From UBA11524 sp045132495 (GTDB taxonomy: Bacteria > Bacillota > Clostridia > Christensenellales > Aristaeellaceae), in contig JBGUSK010000020.1 in the NCBI GenBank assembly GCA_045132495.1, positions 1-45,513 on the forward strand: 45,513 nucleotides of DNA, in the 5' to 3' direction. A model generated the notes under the pieces. The model was not told the DNA's origin. It ran no database searches and was given only the letters and a program-made list of their open reading frames with translations. A program made the translations under genes and the position numbers. Below, piece after piece: positions 31,600 through 41,075 of the stretch. Every line of letters starts with the position of its first letter. The first letter of the stretch is position 1.

Positions 31600-33048
31600 T
31601 TACCGCTTCGCCGCTTCCAGGAGGCTGCGCTTGCAGTCCCAGAGCTTCTGGGAAAGATCCACATAGTATGTGTGGGGATTCTCAAAGCGCTTGACCTCGT
31701 CCCACAGCGTACCGACCTGCTGCTTGCAATAGGCGCGGATCTCCCGCAGGGTGGGCAGCTCATAAACCAGCTTTCCCCCCAGGAACACCGGCACCTGCAG
31801 CTCGCGCACGGTGAAATTGGTCAGCTCCTTCGTTTTCCAGGTGGCAACGGGATCGAAGATCGTATGTGGCTGGGTTTCATCGATGGTTTCGTCCCGCAGG
31901 GTGAGCTCGTCCGCAATGGCCTTGCCGCTCTCCTTGTCGTAGAGGCGGTACAGCCGCTTGAAGTGGGGATTGGTAATCTTCGCCACGTTCTCGGAAACCT
32001 TGATGCGCGGGATAACCGTACCGTCCTCTTCCTCCACCGCGACCAGCTTGTACACGCCGCCGAACACCGGGGTAGACTTGCTGGTGATCAGCCGCTCTCC
32101 CACGCCGAAGGTATCCACCTGCGCACCCTGCATCATCAGGTCGCGGATGAGGTATTCATCCAGCGAGTTGGAGGCAGTGATCCTGCAGTTGGGCAGCCCG
32201 GCCTCGTCCAGCATCTTACGGGCCTTCTTGGACAGGTAGGAGATATCGCCGGAATCCAGGCGGATGGCACAGTTGGTGATCCCCTGGGGCAGCAGCACCT
32301 CCTTGAAGGCGCGGATGGCATTGGGGATGCCGGACTTCAGGGTGTTGTAGGTGTCCACCAGCAGGGTCGCATTGTGGGGATACAGCTCGCAGTAGGTGCG
32401 GAAGGCTTCGTACTCCGAGTCGAACATCTGCACCCAGGCATGGGCCATGGTGCCGCCGGCGGGCACGCCGTACATTTCGTCAGTGAGGGTGCAGGCCGTT
32501 CCGTGAACGCCGCCGATGTAAGCCGCCCTTGCGCCGATGATCGCGCCATCCGCCCCCTGCGCCCGGCGGGACCCGAACTCCAGCACCGTGCGGCCCTGAG
32601 CAGCCCAGACAATGCGGTTGGCCTTGGTAGCGATGAGCGACTGGTGGTTGATGGCCAGCAGGATGTAGGTTTCGATCAGCTGGGCTTCGATGGCGGGCGC
32701 CTTCACCGTGAGTATAGGCTCGTTCGGGAATACGGGCGTACCCTCCGGCACGGCATAGATATCACCGGTGAATTTGAAGTTGCGCAGATAATCCAGGAAG
32801 CCCTCCTCAAACTGACCCTTACCGCGCAGATAGTCGATATCCGCCTCGGTGAAGTGCAGCTGTTGGATGTACTCAACGATCTGCTCCAGACCCGCCGCGA
32901 TGGCAAATCCGCCGCCGTCCGGCACGGTGCGGTAGAACACGTCAAAGATCACATGCTTCTTGTAGAAGCCGTTGCGGAAATAACCGTTGCTCATCGTGAC
33001 CTCATAGAAGTCGAAGAGCATCGAAAGATTGCGTTCAGCCATTGCCAT
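31600..33048 (-). CDS. pncB: Nicotinate phosphoribosyltransferase
   Basis: 482 aa from ATG 33048 (MAMAERNLS), with GAGGTAACGCAT upstream; the in-frame codon at 33075 overlaps the pncA end. It converts nicotinate and PRPP to nicotinate mononucleotide in NAD salvage. The opening LFDFYEVTMSNGYF, the FGSRRAQGADGA segment and the phosphate-binding AIRLDSGDISYLSKKAR are typical of NAPRTase. It starts 10 bp after the nicotinamidase stop, giving the two consecutive salvage steps nicotinamide to nicotinate to NaMN in one operon. Confidence 0.95.
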   Translation of the reverse strand: MAMAERNLSMLFDFYEVTMSNGYFRNGFYKKHVIFDVFYRTVPDGGGFAIAAGLEQIVEYIQQLHFTEADIDYLRGKGQFEEGFLDYLRNFKFTGDIYAVPEGTPVFPNEPILTVKAPAIEAQLIETYILLAINHQSLIATKANRIVWAAQGRTVLEFGSRRAQGADGAIIGARAAYIGGVHGTACTLTDEMYGVPAGGTMAHAWVQMFDSEYEAFRTYCELYPHNATLLVDTYNTLKSGIPNAIRAFKEVLLPQGITNCAIRLDSGDISYLSKKARKMLDEAGLPNCRITASNSLDEYLIRDLMMQGAQVDTFGVGERLITSKSTPVFGGVYKLVAVEEEDGTVIPRIKVSENVAKITNPHFKRLYRLYDKESGKAIADELTLRDETIDETQPHTIFDPVATWKTKELTNFTVRELQVPVFLGGKLVYELPTLREIRAYCKQQVGTLWDEVKRFENPHTYYVDLSQKLWDCKRSLLEAAKR

Positions 33049-33058
33049 ATGCGTTACC

Positions 33059-33580
33059 TCATTCCACAATATCAATCTGGAAGGACGCCATCACATCCAG
33101 AGCCTTCTGGTGCAGCGCCGCATCATTGGACGCACAAAGCGCCGCGTTGACCCGCACATCCGCCTCAGGCAGGGCAGTTTTGGCCAGCACGGCATTGGAG
33201 ATGACGCAGATATTCGTCACCACGCCGCACAGCTCGATTTCCTGATACCGCTTCTCCAGCAGATGGGCGAAGAGCTCCTTCGAGCCGAAGGTCTCCTTGC
33301 AGAACAGCGCATCCTCCGGGCAGCGCGCCTTCGCAACCTCACCGTACAGGCCGTGGCCTTCCGTCCCCCGGATGCAGTGGAGCACAGGCAGGTACTTGCC
33401 CTCGCGGGTGAAGAGGTAGTTATCCTCATGGGTGTCGAGGGTGAAGATCACATCCTCGCCCCGCTCGCGGGCACGGCGAATACGCGCTGCAATCCCGGCA
33501 TCCAGCGCGGCAGCAGCGGCATTGCCCAGGGAACCGGAAACAAAATCAACCTGATAATCCACAACGATCAAACATTTCAT
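33059..33580 (-). CDS. pncA: Nicotinamidase (cysteine hydrolase)
   Basis: 173 aa isochorismatase-fold amidase. The catalytic triad D8 (VVDYQVDF), K95 (FCKETFGS) and C125 (VTNICVIS) is present, along with the metal-site D49-x-H51 (TLDTHEDNY). It deamidates nicotinamide to nicotinate in the cytosol. Start ATG 33580 follows GGAGGCGCATCCTTCCG. A promoter with TATAAT at 33627-33622 lies about 45 bp upstream. First gene of the pncA-pncB operon. It is short for the family (usually 180-210) but no motif is missing. Confidence 0.92.
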   Translation of the reverse strand: MKCLIVVDYQVDFVSGSLGNAAAAALDAGIAARIRRARERGEDVIFTLDTHEDNYLFTREGKYLPVLHCIRGTEGHGLYGEVAKARCPEDALFCKETFGSKELFAHLLEKRYQEIELCGVVTNICVISNAVLAKTALPEADVRVNAALCASNDAALHQKALDVMASFQIDIVE

Positions 33581-33621
33581 CGGAAGGATGCGCCTCCTGT
33601 CATTTTCACATTTCCCGCACC

Positions 33622-33650
33622 ATTATACATGAGCGCAGCGGCTTCGTAAA
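33622..33650 (-). promoter_or_regulatory. pncAB promoter
   Basis: Minus strand TTTACG, a 17-bp spacer and TATAAT (33627-33622). The -35 is weak, the -10 perfect. Confidence 0.55.
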
Positions 33651-33713
33651 GAGCTTGTTAATTTTTCGACGATCTTTGACGTAAATTTGTTGTCCGTTAG
33701 TATTTGTAACGCA

Positions 33714-33800
33714 TTGAAATCCAGCATAAACTATGTTACAATGCATAAGAAGCACATCGTTCCCTGGAGGGGGAATTATGCGCACATCCGAAAACGTTTT
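33714..33800 (+). promoter_or_regulatory. GH94 promoter with palindromic operator in the leader
   Basis: TTGAAA (33714-33719), 17-bp spacer, TACAAT (33737-33742). The 5' leader holds the palindrome AAAACGTTTT (33791-33800) with a central CG, the form of LacI/CcpA-family operators; it is not a full cre match. Confidence 0.6.
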
Positions 33801-33839
33801 AGAATTGCGACATGCAATCACGCAAAGGAGGAAATGACC

Positions 33840-36233
33840 ATGCAGTATGGCTATTTCAACGACGCAGCGCGCGAGTACGTCATCACCGACCCGCGCACGC
33901 CCATGGCCTGGGCGAACTACCTGGGCAGCCCCGAGTACGGCGCTATCGTGACCCAGAATGCCGGCGGCTATTCCTTCGTGAAGTCCGGTGCAAACGGCCG
34001 CATCCTGCGCTACACCTTCAACCAGTTTGACGAACCCGGTCGCTATGTTTACCTGCGGGACGACGAGAACGGTGACTACTGGTCTGCTTCCTGGCGTCCG
34101 GTGGAAAAGCCCCTGGATCAGTACAAGACCATCACCCGCCACGGCACCTCCTACACGGAGATCGAGAGCGAGTACGCGGGCATCAAGTCCGAGGTGCTGT
34201 ACTACGTGCCCATGAACGCCACCCACGAGGTCTGGCGCGTGCGCGTGACCAACAACTCTGATAAGGTGCGCACCATCTCCGCCATGTCCTACTGCGAGCT
34301 GACCACCGAGAGCAACTACGAGCAGGATCTGGTCAACCTCCAGTATACCCAGTTCATCACCAACACCACCTTCCATGGCGACTGCATCGTGCAGCACATC
34401 AACCAGTTCTGCGGCGTGAACGAGAACAAGGAGAACTGGCGTGAGCGCGTGTTTGCGCTGGCCGGCGCTCCCGTGAAGAGCTACTGCGGCCGCCGCGAGA
34501 AGTTCGTGGGCGTGAACCGCTTCCGCAATCCCGCTGCCGTTGAGAAGGGCGATCTGGGCAATGTCCTCAACTTCAACGGCAACCCCTGCGGCGCGCTGCA
34601 CACCCAGCTGGTGCTCCAGCCCGGCGAGAGCAAGACCATCGCCTTCCTGCTGATGCAGAAGGCTCCCTCCGTCGCCCGCGAGGTCATTGACCGCTATGCG
34701 GACACCGAAAAGGTCGTCAACGCCGAGCTGGCTGAGCTGATTGCATACTGGCACGGCAAGCTGTCCGGCCTGATGGTCAACACTCCCGACGCCAACTTCA
34801 ACACCATGATCAACACCTGGAACGCCTTCCAGTGCTTCACCACCTTCGTGTGGAGCCGCGCGGCGTCCCTGATCTACTGCGGCCAGCGCAACGGCCTGGG
34901 CTACCGCGACACCGTGCAGGACATCCAGGGCATCATCCACCTCGACCCCGAAATGGCCAAGGAGCGTCTGGTGTTCATGCTTTCCGCCCAGGTGCACCAC
35001 GGCGGCGGCCTGCCCCTGGTGAAATTCGACCACAACGCGGGCCATGAGGACAAGCCCGAGGACGAGAGCTACGTCCGCTCCACCGGCCATCCCCACTACC
35101 GCGCCGACGACGCCCTGTGGCTCTTCCCCACCGTGTACAAGTACGTCGCCGAGACCGGCAACAAGGACTTCCTCAACGAGGTCATCCCCTATGCCGACTT
35201 CGACGAGGGCACGGTGCTTGACCACCTCAAGCGCGCCATCGACTTCTCCATGAATCATCTGGGCGCCCACGGCATGCCCGCCGGCCTCCACGCCGACTGG
35301 AACGACTGCCTGCGCCTGGGCGCTGCCGGCGAATCCTCCTTCGTGGCCATGCAGCTCTACTACGCCACCCGCGTGCTGGACGAGCTGATGCCCGATACCG
35401 CCGAGAACGCCGAGTACCGCAAGTACCTGCGCGAGAAGGGCGAGGAACAGAAGAAGCTGATCAACGAGCACTTCTGGGAGGACGACCGCTTCCGCCGCGG
35501 CTACTCCGAGGAAGGCTGGATCATCGGCTCCAAGAACGACATCGAGGCTTCCATGTGGATGAATCCCCAGTGCTGGGGCGTCATCTCCCGCCTGTCCACC
35601 CCCGAGCAGGCCGAAAAGTCCATGCAGACCGTCTATGAGAAGCTCAACACCCCCTGGGGCATTGAGGTCATGGGCCCCTGCTACAAGGAGCACTACTTCG
35701 ACGGCGCGCTGATGAAGCTGTTCAACCCCACCACCAAGGAGAACGGCGGCATCTTCTGCCAGCCCCAGGGCTGGGCGATCCTGGCCGAGTCCCTGCTGGG
35801 GCACGGCGGCCGCGCGTTTGAGTACTTCACCGAGTCCTGCCCCGCGGCTTACAATGATCGCGCCGAGCTGCGCGAGGTGGAACCCTACGTCCACAGCCAG
35901 TTCATCGAGGGCCATGAGTCTCCCCAGCCCGGCCGTGCCCATGTGCACTGGCTGACCGGCACCGCCTCCACCGTCATGGTGGGCTGCGTCGAGGGCATCC
36001 TGGGCCTGCGCCCCACCCCCGAAGGCCTGGTCATCTGCCCCGCCATCCCCGCCGAGTGGGACGGCTTCACCATGGACAAGACCTTCCGCGGCAAGCGCCT
36101 CCACATCACCGTGGACAACGCCGCCCACAAGGAAGGCAACCCCTCCAAGGTGCTGGTGAACGGCGTTGAGGTTGCCGGCGTCCTGGCCGACGACGTGCTG
36201 ACCGACGGCTGCCAGATCACCGTGGTGATGTAA
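33840..36233 (+). CDS. GH94 disaccharide phosphorylase (cellobiose/chitobiose type)
   Basis: 797 aa from ATG 33840, with AAAGGAGGAAATGACC upstream. It phosphorolyses a beta-linked disaccharide to a sugar 1-phosphate and a free sugar in the cytosol, saving ATP. The N-terminus YGYFNDAAREYVITDPRTP and NAGGYSF are the GH94 opening. The catalytic Asp lies in HADWNDCL (D486/D489). A phosphate-site signature WLTGTAS is near the C-terminus. From memory of family members, the CGALHTQLVLQPGE and GLGYRDTVQD phrases look nearer to N,N'-diacetylchitobiose phosphorylase, while LHADWNDCLRLG also occurs in cellobiose phosphorylases, so the substrate is left open. Monocistronic with its own promoter and terminator. 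Codon use is extremely C/G-ending, suggesting high expression. Confidence 0.9.
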   Translation: MQYGYFNDAAREYVITDPRTPMAWANYLGSPEYGAIVTQNAGGYSFVKSGANGRILRYTFNQFDEPGRYVYLRDDENGDYWSASWRPVEKPLDQYKTITRHGTSYTEIESEYAGIKSEVLYYVPMNATHEVWRVRVTNNSDKVRTISAMSYCELTTESNYEQDLVNLQYTQFITNTTFHGDCIVQHINQFCGVNENKENWRERVFALAGAPVKSYCGRREKFVGVNRFRNPAAVEKGDLGNVLNFNGNPCGALHTQLVLQPGESKTIAFLLMQKAPSVAREVIDRYADTEKVVNAELAELIAYWHGKLSGLMVNTPDANFNTMINTWNAFQCFTTFVWSRAASLIYCGQRNGLGYRDTVQDIQGIIHLDPEMAKERLVFMLSAQVHHGGGLPLVKFDHNAGHEDKPEDESYVRSTGHPHYRADDALWLFPTVYKYVAETGNKDFLNEVIPYADFDEGTVLDHLKRAIDFSMNHLGAHGMPAGLHADWNDCLRLGAAGESSFVAMQLYYATRVLDELMPDTAENAEYRKYLREKGEEQKKLINEHFWEDDRFRRGYSEEGWIIGSKNDIEASMWMNPQCWGVISRLSTPEQAEKSMQTVYEKLNTPWGIEVMGPCYKEHYFDGALMKLFNPTTKENGGIFCQPQGWAILAESLLGHGGRAFEYFTESCPAAYNDRAELREVEPYVHSQFIEGHESPQPGRAHVHWLTGTASTVMVGCVEGILGLRPTPEGLVICPAIPAEWDGFTMDKTFRGKRLHITVDNAAHKEGNPSKVLVNGVEVAGVLADDVLTDGCQITVVM

Positions 36234-36244
36234 TTGCATTATCG

Positions 36245-36275
36245 GGAGCCTCTCTGACCAGGGAGGCTCCTTTTT
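36245..36275 (+). terminator. Terminator of the GH94 gene
   Basis: GGAGCCTC (36245-36252) / GAGGCTCC (36263-36270) followed by TTTTT. Confidence 0.9.
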
Positions 36276-36390
36276 CATGGGATTCTAATCCGCCTCATGG
36301 CAGGAAATCCCCCGCATATTGTCGAATATTCGCCAACAGGAAATGACATCAAACGCCATCTGCGCGAATATGAAAAGGAGTTGACCCCTT

Positions 36391-39264
36391 ATGTCCCTGA
36401 CTGCCGGTATGAAGCTGCACGGCTTCACCGTTGACCGCGTCCGTGCCGTCGCCGAGCTCAGCGCCAACCTGGTCGAAATGTCCCACGACAAGACCGGTGC
36501 CAAGCTCTGCTGGGTGGACAACGGCGAGAGCAACAAGCTCTTCTCCATCGCCTTCAAGACCTTGCCGGAGGATTCCACCGGCGTGTTTCACATCCTGGAG
36601 CACTCCGTCCTTTGCGGCAGCGACAAATTCCCGGTGAAGGAGCCCTTCGTGGAGCTGCTCAAGTCCTCCATGAACACCTTCCTCAATGCCATGACCTTCC
36701 CGGACAAGACCATGTACCCCGTGTCCTCCCGCAACGATCAGGACTTCATGAACCTGACCGAGGTGTATCTGGACGCGGTCTTCGCACCTGCCATCCGCAC
36801 GAACAAGAACATCTTCTACCAGGAGGGCTGGCACGTCGAGATGGACGGCCCCGACGCCACCCCCACCTACAAGGGTGTTGTGTTCAACGAGATGAAGGGC
36901 GCCATGTCCTCGGTGGACGAGGTCATCATGGAGGGCATGCTGGCTGCCGCGTACCCCGACACATGCTACGGCTACAACTCCGGCGGCGACCCCCGCGTCA
37001 TCCCCGAGCTGACCTACGAAAAGTACATGTCCATGTACAACCGCTACTACCACCCCTCCAACAGCCGCATCTGGCTGGACGGCGCGGTGCCGCTGGATCG
37101 GGTGCTGACCATGATCGACGAGTACCTGAGCCGCTTCGAGCGCTCGGAGGAGAAGCACGTCATCGCCATGCAGACGCCCCGCGCCTGCGAGAAGACTCAG
37201 TACTACGAGGTTTCCGCAGCGGACGGCACGGACAACAAGGCCATGCTGACCCTGGGCAAGATCATCGGCACCTGGCAGGACGTGACCCGTTCCTATGCGG
37301 CGGATATCCTGGCGGACGTCCTGACCGGCAGCAACGAAGCACCCCTGAAGCGCGCCGTCATGTCCGCTGGATTGTGCCAGGATATGAACATGGAAGCGGA
37401 AAGTTCCATCGCCCAGCCCGGCATGATGCTGACCGTCAAGAACATTGACCCCGCCAACGCCCCCGCCATCCGCGAGCTGATCCGGAAAACCTGCGTCGAG
37501 CTGTGTAAAAAGGGCATCGACAAGGCGGATCTGATGGCCTCTATCAACCGTTACGAATTCCGCGTGCGCGAGCCCAACGAGCCCGCGGGCCTCATGCGCA
37601 ACATCATGGCGCTCAACACCTGGCTGCACGACGGCGACCCGCTGACCTACCTGGTTTACGACGAGGTCTTCGCTGAGCTTCGCGCGATGGTGGAAAACGG
37701 TGGCTTCGAAAAGCTGCTGTACGAGCTGCTGGTGAAAGAGGACGATATGGTCGTCCTGCACACGCTGCCCTCCACCACCCTGGGCGAGGAGCTGCGTGCC
37801 GAGGAAGCCGCCAAGCTGGCCGACATCGCCTCCCGGTGGACGGCGGAGGACAAGACCGCCATCCTCGACATGAACAAGAAGCTCCATGCCTGGCAGCAGA
37901 CCCCCGATTCCCCTGAGCAGCTGGCGACGCTGCCCATCCTCGATCTGTCCGAGATCAGCCCCGACCCGGTACTGCTCTACACCGAGGAAACCGAGTTGGA
38001 TGGCGTGACTGTCCTGTATCACAAGGCCGCCACCAATGGCATCGTCCACCTGAACCTGTACTTCAACCTGAGCGACTGTACGCTGAATGAGCTGTGCGAG
38101 ATGAATTCCCTGAGCAGTCTGCTGGGCAAGCTGCCCACGGCGAAGTACAGCGCAGTGGAGCTGCAGCAGGCTGTGAAGACCCACCTGGGCCGGTTGAACT
38201 TCTCTCTGGAAACCAAGGAAAAAATCGGATGCCCCGAACGCTGCACCCCCGTGCTGCGGGTAAACTGCTCCGTCATGGCAGATCAGCTCGACGTCGCCCG
38301 CGACCTGATCTGCGAGATCCTGACCGCCACCGACTTCAGCGATACCTCCCGTATCCGCGAGATCGCTCTGCAGGCCGACGAACAGGCCAAGCAGATGTGC
38401 ATCATGGGCGGCCATGTGCTGGCCATGATGGCGGCTCAGGCCCATTACAGCGCGTCCTCTGCGGTGAGCGAGGTGCTGCGCGGCTACACGGGTATGAAGT
38501 GGCTGCATGATCTTGTTGCGAACTTCGACGAGAAGATCGGCGCGCATCTGGCGCTGATTAAGGCAAAGCTGGCTGCTGCGGCGTGCCGTGCGCGCCTGAC
38601 CCTGTCCGTCACGGCGAATACCGAGGCGGAAGTTTCCACGCTGATTGCTGCGCTGCCTGCGGGCGAGGCCTGTCCATCCGATGCGGCTTACACCATTGAC
38701 CTGCCCATGAAGCAGAGCATCCGCATCCCCGCGCAGATCGGCTACGGCGTGCTGGCATCTGACCTGGGCTGCGCGTGGGACGGCTCCGCGCAGGTAGCGG
38801 CCAATATCCTCAGTCTTGGCTACCTGTGGAATGTCGTGCGCGTGCAGGGCGGCGCTTATGGCTGCGGACTGCGCATCGGCCGCAGCATCGCGGTGGCCTA
38901 CTCTTACCGCGACCCCACCCCCGCCCGCAGCCTTCAAATGTACCGCGGTGCGGCAGATTTCCTGCGGGAATTCGTGGCCTCCGGTGAGCGCATCGACAAG
39001 TTCGTCATCTCCACCATCGCAGAGACCGAGCCCCTCATGTCCCCCCGTGACGAGGGCGCCCGAGCCGACGGCGAGTGGTTCTCCGGCAAAACCGAGGCCG
39101 ACCTGCGCCAGCAGCGCGCGGAAATTCTCGCCACCGACGGCGAAAAGCTCCTTTACTGGTGTGAAGCCCTGGAGCACATGGCGAACACCGGCGCAGTCTG
39201 CGTCGTGGCCCACGAGGAAGCCCTCAAGGCCTGTGAGTCGGAAGGCATCGTGATCTCTGAGTAA
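36391..39264 (+). CDS. M16C-family zinc metallopeptidase (presequence protease-like)
   Basis: 957 aa, the full length of M16C/PreP-type peptidases with four alpha/beta domains. The inverted zinc motif HxxEH is FHILEHSVLCGS (H67, E70, H71), and the third ligand Glu is in GVVFNEMKGAM. The first half is catalytic and the second half is the structural pair. The QGGAYGCG segment near residue 830 is the usual Gly-rich/Tyr region of the C-terminal domain. No signal peptide, so it probably degrades peptides in the cytosol. Start ATG 36391 follows AAGGAGTTGACCCCTT. Monocistronic. Confidence 0.92.
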   Translation: MSLTAGMKLHGFTVDRVRAVAELSANLVEMSHDKTGAKLCWVDNGESNKLFSIAFKTLPEDSTGVFHILEHSVLCGSDKFPVKEPFVELLKSSMNTFLNAMTFPDKTMYPVSSRNDQDFMNLTEVYLDAVFAPAIRTNKNIFYQEGWHVEMDGPDATPTYKGVVFNEMKGAMSSVDEVIMEGMLAAAYPDTCYGYNSGGDPRVIPELTYEKYMSMYNRYYHPSNSRIWLDGAVPLDRVLTMIDEYLSRFERSEEKHVIAMQTPRACEKTQYYEVSAADGTDNKAMLTLGKIIGTWQDVTRSYAADILADVLTGSNEAPLKRAVMSAGLCQDMNMEAESSIAQPGMMLTVKNIDPANAPAIRELIRKTCVELCKKGIDKADLMASINRYEFRVREPNEPAGLMRNIMALNTWLHDGDPLTYLVYDEVFAELRAMVENGGFEKLLYELLVKEDDMVVLHTLPSTTLGEELRAEEAAKLADIASRWTAEDKTAILDMNKKLHAWQQTPDSPEQLATLPILDLSEISPDPVLLYTEETELDGVTVLYHKAATNGIVHLNLYFNLSDCTLNELCEMNSLSSLLGKLPTAKYSAVELQQAVKTHLGRLNFSLETKEKIGCPERCTPVLRVNCSVMADQLDVARDLICEILTATDFSDTSRIREIALQADEQAKQMCIMGGHVLAMMAAQAHYSASSAVSEVLRGYTGMKWLHDLVANFDEKIGAHLALIKAKLAAAACRARLTLSVTANTEAEVSTLIAALPAGEACPSDAAYTIDLPMKQSIRIPAQIGYGVLASDLGCAWDGSAQVAANILSLGYLWNVVRVQGGAYGCGLRIGRSIAVAYSYRDPTPARSLQMYRGAADFLREFVASGERIDKFVISTIAETEPLMSPRDEGARADGEWFSGKTEADLRQQRAEILATDGEKLLYWCEALEHMANTGAVCVVAHEEALKACESEGIVISE

Positions 39265-39373
39265 TGCCATCAAAAATGCTCCCCCGATCGCGAGTATAAT
39301 GTAGAAGGAAGGTTTTGTCCTTCCAATAACATCATGACTGCGTCTCGTATATAGTGACCTGATCATCTCTTAT

Positions 39374-39706
39374 ATGAAAATCGGGAACTACCACTTTTCC
39401 AACATTACCCCGTCCACCGGATGCCGACGACATTGGCATCTGGGGCAGACGGCGCAAAGTGTTTCTACGGAAACATCCCCCATACTGTTCATCGAACTAC
39501 TGTTGACCGACGAGTTATCCAGGTATCTCGTTCAAGTCAATCAGGAGGCCATTGAGCATCTGGAAAGCTTCATTGAGAGCATGAAGGCTGTACAAGGTAT
39601 TATCGAAGAACTCAAAACTCGCGACCCGATGGCATGGGAATATGCCATGAACACCATCCGCGCCTGCGCCGAAGGGGACGTCCATGCAAAGCTGGCGTAT
39701 GCGTGA
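39374..39706 (+). CDS. TnpV-like transposon protein, probable remnant
   Basis: 110 aa. The C-terminal ~65 residues (LLLTDELSRYLVQVNQEAIE ... ELKTRDPMAWEYAMNTIRA ... KLAYA) follow the pattern of TnpV proteins found in clostridial mobile elements (L-x-x-HL-x-x-ID ... LK-x-x-D-x-M-x-W-x-x-x-MN-x-x-x-x-x-AEE). The N-terminal part (GNYHFSNITPSTGCRRHWHL) does not match that family, so the gene is probably truncated or fused. The base composition is more AT-rich than neighbours. No transposase or terminal repeats were found nearby. Confidence 0.5.
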   Translation: MKIGNYHFSNITPSTGCRRHWHLGQTAQSVSTETSPILFIELLLTDELSRYLVQVNQEAIEHLESFIESMKAVQGIIEELKTRDPMAWEYAMNTIRACAEGDVHAKLAYA

Positions 39707-39888
39707 TATACGATCAAATCAGGGCACCTAACATCTATTTGGGGAATGTTATTGCTGGCATCCCCCTACTGGTCGGAACAGCTCTTTACGCTCTGCGTGG
39801 GAGGATCGCTGCGATGCAGCAGATCTTTATGCACAAAACCATCCGGCAGAGCATATCCGCTTCCGACTCATCAACCGAATAACCACAA

Positions 39889-39914
39889 AGCCGCTGGCAG
39901 CACCGCCAGCGGCT
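39889..39914 (-). terminator. Terminator of the yeiH-like gene
   Basis: Ten-bp stem AGCCGCTGGC (39889-39898) / GCCAGCGGCT (39905-39914). On the minus strand it is followed by TTGTGG, a weak U tract. Confidence 0.6.
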
Positions 39915-39939
39915 CAATTTCATGTACAGCGATTTGGAA

Positions 39940-40968
39940 TTACACGATCCCCATACCCATTTCCACCAACAGCGCAACGATCACCACCAGCGCGGAAATG
40001 ATGAAGCCGTGGATCATGGGCCGGATGCCAGCCTTCTTCATGCTGGCGAAGGAGGTGTTCAGACCGATGGCAGCCAGGGCGCAGACCATCAGGAACTTGC
40101 TGGCGGTCTTGGTGCCGCTGACTACCTGTGCAGGAATCGGAAGGATGCTCGCCACGACGGACATGGCCAGGAAGCCCAGAATGAACCAGGGGAATATCTT
40201 TTTGATGGAGAACTCAGCCTTGAGCGCACTGCCGTCCTGCTGGAGAGCCATCGCCTCCTTGCGCTTCAGGTTCAGCTGGATCAGGGCGAAGGTGATCACC
40301 GTGGGGATGATCGCCAGCGTGCGGGTCAGCTTGACCATGGTGGCGAAATCGCCCGCCGCCTCGGAGAAAGCATAGCCGGTGGCCACCACGGAGGAGGTAT
40401 CGTTCACCGCCGTACCCGCCCAGATGCCGAAGGCCTGATCCGTCATGCCCAGCGCACGGCCCATGATGGGGAAAAGCACGATCATCGCCATGTCAAACAG
40501 GAAGGTGGCGGACATGGCATAGGCCACGTCGTTATCATCCGCGTCAATGGTGGGGGCGATGGCAGCAATGGCAGAGCCGCCGCAGATGCCCGTACCGGCG
40601 GAGATCAGGTTGGACAGCTTCCAGTTCAGCCTCAGTGCCTTGCCGATGAAGTAGCCGCCCCCAAAGCAGGTCAGAAGGGTGAAGACCATCACCGTCAGGG
40701 ACATCTGCCCCACATGCAGGATGGTGGTGATGTTCAGCGACAGGCCCAGCAGGATGATGGCAAACTTCAATATCTTCTTGGAGGTGAACTTCAGCCCTGC
40801 GGCGAACACGTCCGACCTGCGCACGAACTGGTTGAGGAACATGCCGATGAACATGGCGATGACCGCAGAGCTGATCAGATGGATGGGCAGCAGGCTCTCC
40901 AGCCAGCAGGCCAGCAGCGCCACGATGACCGGCAGCACGATGCCGGGAAGCAGCTTCATGATCTTCAT
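39940..40968 (-). CDS. YeiH/UPF0324-family putative sulfate exporter
   Basis: 342 aa, nine to eleven helices. The family core is visible: FAIILLGLSLNITTILHVG, GTGICGGSAIAAIAPTI and AVNDTSSVVATGYAFSEAAG. This family is annotated as putative sulfate exporters and is usually paired with a LysR regulator (CysL/YeiE), as here, divergent with a 107-bp gap. Start ATG 40968 follows AAAGGAGATTCACC. The promoter -10 TATAAT (41006-41001) has a poor -35, which fits activation by the LysR protein through the palindrome at 41014-41040. The actual substrate is untested. Confidence 0.88.
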   Translation of the reverse strand: MKIMKLLPGIVLPVIVALLACWLESLLPIHLISSAVIAMFIGMFLNQFVRRSDVFAAGLKFTSKKILKFAIILLGLSLNITTILHVGQMSLTVMVFTLLTCFGGGYFIGKALRLNWKLSNLISAGTGICGGSAIAAIAPTIDADDNDVAYAMSATFLFDMAMIVLFPIMGRALGMTDQAFGIWAGTAVNDTSSVVATGYAFSEAAGDFATMVKLTRTLAIIPTVITFALIQLNLKRKEAMALQQDGSALKAEFSIKKIFPWFILGFLAMSVVASILPIPAQVVSGTKTASKFLMVCALAAIGLNTSFASMKKAGIRPMIHGFIISALVVIVALLVEMGMGIV

Positions 40969-41000
40969 GGTGAATCTCCTTTGGTGTGATGAACGGCTTG

Positions 41001-41040
41001 ATTATATCACGCTCAAATGATAAAATGAAATTATCATTTG
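41001..41040. promoter_or_regulatory. yeiH promoter and LysR operator
   Basis: Perfect 10-bp inverted repeat CAAATGATAA (41014-41023) / TTATCATTTG (41031-41040), with a 7-bp centre. It covers the -35 region of the minus-strand promoter (TATAAT at 41006-41001) and lies 36 bp before the regulator start. Confidence 0.65.
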
Positions 41041-41075
41041 TTATCACACGCAAATTTCATTTTATGGAGATCGCC

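Noticed and set aside
39707..39888. Continuation of a mobile element after the TnpV-like gene
   Set aside because: Short frames here have no ribosome binding site or recognisable product, and no terminal inverted repeat was found.
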